Origin: Comamonadaceae bacterium
GTDB lineage: Bacteria; Pseudomonadota; Gammaproteobacteria; Burkholderiales; Burkholderiaceae
Reading direction: 5' to 3'
Length of the DNA stretch: 19,952 nt
Assembly: GCA_947374535.1 (NCBI GenBank)
Contig: CANCCJ010000042.1
Coordinates: forward strand, 1-19,952
The notes below the pieces were generated by a model. The model was not told the DNA's origin. It ran no database searches and saw only the letters and a program-made list of their open reading frames with translations. Below, one piece after another: positions 15,961 through 19,952 of the stretch; within the stretch, counting starts at the first letter, position 1; each line of letters begins with the position of its first letter. Both the position numbers and the translations under genes were made by a program.

Positions 15961-16542
15961 ATGGAACACACGCTCCCCGCACTGCCTTTCGCCATCGACG
16001 CATTGGCCCCTTACTATTCCCAAGAAACTTTGGAATACCACCACGGCAAGCACCACAACGCTTACGTTGTGAACCTGAACAATCTGCAAAAGGGCACTGA
16101 ATTCGAAGCCATGTCGCTCGAAGAAATCATCAAAAAGTCCAGTGGCGGCATTTACAACAACTCAGCCCAAATCTGGAACCACACGTTCTTCTGGAACTGC
16201 ATGAAGCCACAAGGCGGTGGCGAACCCACAGGCGCATTGGCCGCAGCCATCAATGCCAAATTCGGCAGCTACGCTGCGTTCAAAGAAGCCTTCGTCAAAA
16301 GCGCCGTGGGCAACTTTGGCTCTGGTTGGACATGGTTGGTTAAAAAGGCCGATGGCTCTGTGGACATCGTCAACATGGGCGCTGCTGGTACACCGTTGAC
16401 CACCGCTGACAAAGCCTTGCTGACTGTGGACGTGTGGGAACACGCCTACTACATCGACTACCGCAACCTGCGTCCTAAGTTCGTTGAGACTTTCCTTGAC
16501 CATTTGGTGAACTGGTCTTTCGCTGAAGCTAATTTCGCTTAA
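15961..16542 (+). CDS. sodB: Iron superoxide dismutase
   Basis: The 193-residue protein has the four metal ligands His27, His74, Asp157 and His161 at exactly the E. coli SodB numbers, in EYHHGKHHNAYV, AQIWNHTFFWN and DVWEHAYYIDYRN. The Gln before IWNHTF and the overall pattern point to the iron rather than manganese type. It converts superoxide to oxygen and hydrogen peroxide in the cytoplasm. A GAGGA ribosome site is four bases upstream. It lies 35 bases after xseA and is followed by a strong terminator, so it could be read with xseA or from its own promoter. Confidence 0.97.
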   Translation: MEHTLPALPFAIDALAPYYSQETLEYHHGKHHNAYVVNLNNLQKGTEFEAMSLEEIIKKSSGGIYNNSAQIWNHTFFWNCMKPQGGGEPTGALAAAINAKFGSYAAFKEAFVKSAVGNFGSGWTWLVKKADGSVDIVNMGAAGTPLTTADKALLTVDVWEHAYYIDYRNLRPKFVETFLDHLVNWSFAEANFA

Positions 16543-16555
16543 TTTAGCGTTCTGA

Positions 16556-16573
16556 AACGGACGTGAGTCCGTT
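16556..16573 (+). other. Hairpin between sodB and its terminator
   Basis: AACGGAC-GTGA-GTCCGTT is a perfect seven-base-pair stem with a GTGA (GNRA) tetraloop, 13 bases after the sodB stop. The GNRA loop favours a stable RNA stem, perhaps protecting the sodB message. Confidence 0.6.
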
Positions 16574-16579
16574 GAGACG

Positions 16580-16609
16580 AAAAAAGCCGCCTTGATAGGC
16601 GGCTTTTTT
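16580..16609. terminator. Bidirectional intrinsic terminator after sodB
   Basis: GCCGCC (16586-16591) pairs with GGCGGC (16598-16603) around a six-base loop, flanked by six A on the left and six T on the right. It is a strong terminator on the plus strand for sodB, and reads equally well on the minus strand for the convergent DUF192 gene. Confidence 0.92.
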
Positions 16610-16675
16610 GTGACCGAACCGGCCCTTGTGATGTGTGAACTAGACCGTTTGCTGACAGTGTTTCGCTCGAAAAAT

Positions 16676-17119
16676 TTAAGGCTTAAACGCCACGCCGCTC
16701 AAGCGGCTACCAGCTTTCAGCCCCTTCTTCGCAAACCAGCCTTGATGCATTTCCAGCACAAAGCGCACAGGTTTTTCTGAGCAATGCGCGTCGGTCGTTT
16801 GCGGCTTCATGTCGGCCAAGTTCACGATGGTGCCATCGTCGGCCACAAAGGCGGCGGTGAGTGGCAGCAGGGTGTTCTTCATCCAAAAGCACTGCGTGGC
16901 GGGCTGTTCAAACACAAACAACATGCCTTCATGTTGTGGCATTTCGCTGCGAAACATCAGGCCAATGCTGCGTTGGTCTGGCGTCTGCGCCACTTGCGTG
17001 TCGATTTGAAACATGCCCGCTTGCAGCTTGATACGGGGCAGGTTGGTTTGTGGCGTGTCTTGGGCTAGGGCAGAAAAAGCCAAGCTTGTGAAGATGAGGG
17101 TAATCAGTGCGCGTTTCAT
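16676..17119 (-). CDS. DUF192 family secreted protein
   Basis: The protein (147 residues from ATG at 17119) begins with MKRALITLIFTSLAFSALAQ, a clear Sec signal peptide with likely cleavage after Ala-Leu-Ala. It is followed by the DUF192 domain: the Gln-RxIGLMFRxxMPxxEGMLFVF core, FWMKNTLLPLTAAFV, and a C-terminal segment containing VLEMHQGWFAKKGLKAGSRL. It should be periplasmic. The function of DUF192 proteins is not established. A longer frame to 17152 would place eleven residues before the signal peptide and is rejected. It is transcribed convergently to sodB and divergently from icd. Confidence 0.92.
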   Translation of the reverse strand: MKRALITLIFTSLAFSALAQDTPQTNLPRIKLQAGMFQIDTQVAQTPDQRSIGLMFRSEMPQHEGMLFVFEQPATQCFWMKNTLLPLTAAFVADDGTIVNLADMKPQTTDAHCSEKPVRFVLEMHQGWFAKKGLKAGSRLSGVAFKP

Positions 17120-17225
17120 GTCTGTGACTGTATCGCAAGGCCAGACAGGCATTTCTAGGCTTGATACGCTTTGCGCTGGCTAGAATCAAAAAAGCTACTT
17201 CATACCATCACAGGAAACGCCGCTC

Positions 17226-18482
17226 ATGTCTTACCAGCACATCCAAGTGCCCGCCGCAGGTCAAAAAATCACGGTCAATGCAGACACTTTGTTGAATGTG
17301 CCAGACCAGCCCATCATTCCCTTCATCATGGGCGATGGCGTGGGTCAAGACGTGACGCCTGTCATGCGCAAAGTGGTGGATGCTGCTGTGACTAAGGCTT
17401 ATGGTGGTACGCGTCAAATCCATTGGATGGAGTTGTTCGCAGGCGAAAAGGCCACGCAGGTGTATGGCGCTGATGTGTGGCTGCCCGAAGAAACGGCGCA
17501 AGCCATGCGTGAGTTCACGGTGTCCATCAAAGGCCCGCTTAACACGCCTGTGGGCGGTGGTATTCGCTCGCTCAACGTGGCTTTGCGTCAAGCGCTGGAT
17601 TTGTTTGTGTGCCTGCGTCCCGTGCAGTACTTTAAGGGCGTGCCTTCACCCTTGAAAGAGCCTGAAAAAACCAATATGGTCATCTTTCGTGAGAACTCGG
17701 AAGACATCTATGCCGGCATTGAATACGCCGCCGAAAGCGCCGAAGCCAAAAAACTCATCCATTTTTTGAAAACCGAAATGGGTGCCACCACCATTCGTTT
17801 CCCCGACACCTCGGCCATTGGTATCAAGCCTGTATCCATCGAGGGCACCGAACGCTTCATTCGCAAAGCGATTCAATACGCCATCGACCATGACAAGCCC
17901 AGCGTCACCATCGTGCACAAAGGCAACATCATGAAGTACACCGAAGGTGGCTTCCGAGATTGGGCCTTGGCCTTGGCGCAAAAAGAGTTTGGTGCGACCC
18001 TGATTGACGGCGGCCCTTGGTGCCGCTTGAAGAGCCCCAAAACAGGCAAGAGCATCATCATCAAAGACGTCATTGCCGACGCCTTTTTGCAGCAAATTCT
18101 CATGCGCCCAGCCGAGTATTCGGTGGTGGCCACGCTCAACCTCAATGGCGACTACATCTCTGACGCCGTAGCCGCGCAAGTGGGCGGGATTGGCATTGCG
18201 CCCGGTGCCAACATGTCTGACACCGTAGCCTGCTTTGAAGCCACGCACGGTACTGCGCCCAAGTACGCGGGCAAAAACTACGTGAACCCAGGCTCGATGA
18301 TTTTGTCGGCCGAGATGATGTTGCGCCACATGGGCTGGACCGAAGCAGCGGACGTCATCCTTCAGTCCATGGAAGCCGCCATTGCCACCAAGCGCGTGAC
18401 CTATGACTTTGCACGCTTGATGGATGGTGCCACGCAGGTGAGTTGCTCAGGCTTTGGTGACGTGATGATTGCGCAGATGTAA
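17226..18482 (+). CDS. icd: NADP-dependent isocitrate dehydrogenase
   Basis: The 418-residue protein is of the E. coli homodimeric type. It has the substrate motif [13 protein letters not shown] with Ser115, equivalent to the Ser113 phosphorylated by AceK, then [57 protein letters not shown], and the coenzyme loop HGTAPKYAG whose Lys-Tyr, with the later TYDFARLM, indicates NADP. It oxidises isocitrate to 2-oxoglutarate in the citric acid cycle. An AGGAA ribosome site lies nine bases before the ATG. A TAGAAT that could be a -10 element is near 17181, though its -35 is unclear. A strong palindromic terminator follows. Confidence 0.97.
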   Translation: MSYQHIQVPAAGQKITVNADTLLNVPDQPIIPFIMGDGVGQDVTPVMRKVVDAAVTKAYGGTRQIHWMELFAGEKATQVYGADVWLPEETAQAMREFTVSIKGPLNTPVGGGIRSLNVALRQALDLFVCLRPVQYFKGVPSPLKEPEKTNMVIFRENSEDIYAGIEYAAESAEAKKLIHFLKTEMGATTIRFPDTSAIGIKPVSIEGTERFIRKAIQYAIDHDKPSVTIVHKGNIMKYTEGGFRDWALALAQKEFGATLIDGGPWCRLKSPKTGKSIIIKDVIADAFLQQILMRPAEYSVVATLNLNGDYISDAVAAQVGGIGIAPGANMSDTVACFEATHGTAPKYAGKNYVNPGSMILSAEMMLRHMGWTEAADVILQSMEAAIATKRVTYDFARLMDGATQVSCSGFGDVMIAQM

Positions 18483-18503
18483 TTCACGCATGCGCTTTCA
18501 GCC

Positions 18504-18531
18504 AATGCCCTGCAATTGCAGGGCATTTTTT
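18504..18531. terminator. Intrinsic terminator after icd
   Basis: Positions 18504-18527 are a perfect 24-base palindrome with arms AATGCCCTGCAA and TTGCAGGGCATT, ending in six T (18526-18531). The stem is strong and the T run clear, so the icd message should end here. It is 24 bases before the clpS start. Confidence 0.9.
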
Positions 18532-18554
18532 CTTGGTGACCGATAGAATGAACC

Positions 18555-18902
18555 ATGGCTACCAAAAAACCAATCCCAAAAGTCCAATTGCCCGACCGCG
18601 ACGATGGCGGATCGGTCGTTCTAGAGCGGCTGACGCAGCGCACCAAGCCGCCACAGATGTTTCAAGTGCTGATGCTCAACGACGACTTCACGCCGATGGA
18701 GTTTGTAGTGATGGTGCTGCAAGAGTTCTTCAGCAAAGACCGCGAGAGCGCCACACAAATCATGTTGCAAATCCATTTGGATGGCAAAGCCGTGTGCGGG
18801 GTCTACAGCAAGGACATTGCCGCCACCAAAGTGGACCAAGTGCTTGACGCGGCCCGCAAGGCTGGCCATCCGCTTCAGTGCGTGGCCGAACCCATTGAAT
18901 GA
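18555..18902 (+). CDS. clpS: ATP-dependent Clp protease adaptor ClpS
   Basis: The 115-residue protein has the ClpS core: [22 protein letters not shown] with Asn42-Asp43, and MLQIHLDG with His74, matching the N-degron-binding residues Asn34, Asp35 and His66 of E. coli ClpS, then [12 protein letters not shown]. The N-terminal 30 residues are the flexible part that enters ClpA. ClpS delivers N-end-rule substrates to ClpAP. It directly precedes clpA, the usual arrangement. No Shine-Dalgarno sequence precedes the ATG; a TAGAAT that could be a -10 element ends five bases before it, so a very short or leaderless message is possible. Confidence 0.96.
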   Translation: MATKKPIPKVQLPDRDDGGSVVLERLTQRTKPPQMFQVLMLNDDFTPMEFVVMVLQEFFSKDRESATQIMLQIHLDGKAVCGVYSKDIAATKVDQVLDAARKAGHPLQCVAEPIE

Positions 18903-18941
18903 ACCCATCGATTCATTGACCGTTGACGGATATCAACACAT

Positions 18942-18970
18942 CTTGAATAAAGGGCGTTCGTTTCCATATA
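18942..18970 (+). promoter_or_regulatory. Candidate sigma-32 (heat-shock) promoter of clpA
   Basis: CTTGAA (18942-18947), a 15-base spacer and TCCATATA (18963-18970) closely match the RpoH consensus CTTGAA-N13-17-CCCATNTA. Transcription would begin around 18977, ahead of the AAGGA ribosome site at 18996-19000. Not tested experimentally. Confidence 0.6.
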
Positions 18971-19006
18971 CAGTTGAATCTCAGTTGCAAGCACGAAGGA
19001 AAACAT

Positions 19007-19952
19007 ATGATCGCCCAAGAACTTGAAGTCAGCTTGCACATGGCCTTTGTTGAGGCACGTCAGCAACGACACGAATTCATCACCGTTGAACACCTGTTGT
19101 TGGCATTGCTTGACAACCCAAGCGCCGCAGAGGTGCTGCGCGCGTGTTCAGCCAATATTGACGACTTGCGCAAGTCGCTCTCCAACTTCATCGCCGACAA
19201 CACGCCGCAAGTGGCGGGTACGGATGAGGTGGACACACAACCCACATTGGGTTTTCAACGCGTGATTCAACGCGCCATCATGCATGTGCAGTCCACAGGC
19301 AATGGCAAAAAAGAAGTCACTGGCGCGAATGTGCTGGTTGCTATCTTTGGCGAGAAAGATTCGCACGCGGTGTACTACCTCCACCAACAAGGCGTGACCC
19401 GCTTGGACGTGGTGAATTTCATTGCTCACGGCATCAAAAAGAATGAGCCACCAGAAGCCGTCAAAGGCGCTGAGTCGCCTCAAGCGGATCAGGAAGAGGG
19501 CGGTAGTGCTGAAAAGAGTGAGAAAGCGTCCCCGCTGGAGCAATTCACTCAAAACCTGAACCAAATGGCCAAGGACGGCAAGATTGATCCCTTGATTGGC
19601 CGCGAGTACGAGGTGGAGCGCACCATTCAAATCTTGTGCCGTCGCCGCAAAAACAACCCTCTGTTGGTCGGTGAGGCTGGCGTGGGCAAGACCGCGATTG
19701 CCGAGGGCTTGGCATGGCGCATCACGCAAAAAGATGTGCCCGAAATCTTGGCTGAAGCTGTGGTGTATTCGCTCGACATGGGCGCTTTGTTGGCCGGCAC
19801 CAAATACCGCGGCGATTTTGAGCAGCGCTTAAAAGGCGTGATCAAATCGTTGCAGGGCAAGCCACACGCGATTTTGTTCATCGACGAAATCCACACCTTG
19901 ATTGGCGCGGGTGAAGCTTCGGGCGGCACTCTGGATGCATCGAACTTACTTA
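19007..19952 (+). CDS. clpA: ATP-dependent Clp protease ATP-binding subunit ClpA (N-terminal part)
   Basis: About 315 residues are present before the window ends, so the gene is truncated only by the edge. The N-terminal Clp repeat domain (MIAQELEVSLHMAFVEARQQRHEFITVEHLLLALL) is followed by a linker rich in Glu, Ser and Lys, then the first AAA+ module with PLIGREYEVERTIQILCRRRKNNPLLV, Walker A GEAGVGKT (222-229), YRGDFEQRLK and Walker B ILFIDEIHTLIGAG. ClpA unfolds proteins for ClpP, helped by ClpS. The ATG has an AAGGA site six bases upstream. A sigma-32-like promoter lies in the 104-base gap after clpS. Confidence 0.95.
   Translation, partial: MIAQELEVSLHMAFVEARQQRHEFITVEHLLLALLDNPSAAEVLRACSANIDDLRKSLSNFIADNTPQVAGTDEVDTQPTLGFQRVIQRAIMHVQSTGNGKKEVTGANVLVAIFGEKDSHAVYYLHQQGVTRLDVVNFIAHGIKKNEPPEAVKGAESPQADQEEGGSAEKSEKASPLEQFTQNLNQMAKDGKIDPLIGREYEVERTIQILCRRRKNNPLLVGEAGVGKTAIAEGLAWRITQKDVPEILAEAVVYSLDMGALLAGTKYRGDFEQRLKGVIKSLQGKPHAILFIDEIHTLIGAGEASGGTLDASNLL

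Noticed and set aside
17646..18329. 227-codon minus-strand frame inside icd
   Set aside because: It is antisense to a clearly recognised icd gene and its translation has no recognisable motif; long antisense frames are common in GC-biased genes.
19148..19729. 193-codon minus-strand frame inside clpA
   Set aside because: It is opposite the conserved N-terminal and AAA+ parts of clpA and has no supporting features.

Overview
The window looks like a chromosomal segment of a Gram-negative betaproteobacterium. It is probably from Burkholderiales, family Comamonadaceae (Limnohabitans/Rhodoferax-like). This rests on recognised protein families, on the order exbB-exbD-lpxK-ycaR-kdsB-adk, and on the moderately GC-rich coding style; no database search was possible. 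Genes are densely packed. No tRNA, rRNA, CRISPR array, insertion sequence or prophage was seen, and no gene-free stretch exceeds about 300 bases.

Left part (1-6672): after the 3' end of an unrecognised surface-type protein, six minus-strand genes run 6672 to 459 with short gaps. They are a 3-hydroxyacyl-CoA dehydrogenase, a crotonase-fold protein, a Crp-type regulator, an APH-fold kinase, an acyl-CoA dehydrogenase and a YfcG-type glutathione transferase. The kinase and dehydrogenase correspond, in order, to the two halves of mammalian ACAD10/ACAD11, which remove 4-hydroxy groups from acyl-CoAs through a phosphorylated intermediate. The crotonase lacks both hydratase glutamates and looks like an isomerase. 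The best reading is a regulated pathway turning 4-hydroxyacyl-CoAs into beta-oxidation intermediates. This is the most interesting system in the window.

Middle part (6673-10571): a second glutathione transferase (plus strand) converges on a D-2-hydroxyacid dehydrogenase. Next come a small unknown protein and lexA, apparently co-transcribed. Two tandem CTG-N10-CAG LexA boxes lie between lexA and a divergent cytoplasmic asparaginase gene. A bidirectional terminator separates asparaginase from adk.

Envelope cluster (10572-14390, minus strand): exbB, exbD, lpxK, ycaR, kdsB and adk, tightly spaced or overlapping, combine an ExbB/ExbD-type energy transducer with lipid A and Kdo activation enzymes. 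Upstream is an AT-rich stretch with a consensus DnaA box, near-consensus boxes and an IHF-consensus match, ahead of divergent xseA.

Right part (14642-19952): xseA and sodB (plus), a DUF192 secreted protein (minus), icd, clpS and the start of clpA (plus). Strong terminators follow sodB and icd. A heat-shock (sigma-32) type promoter match precedes clpA.
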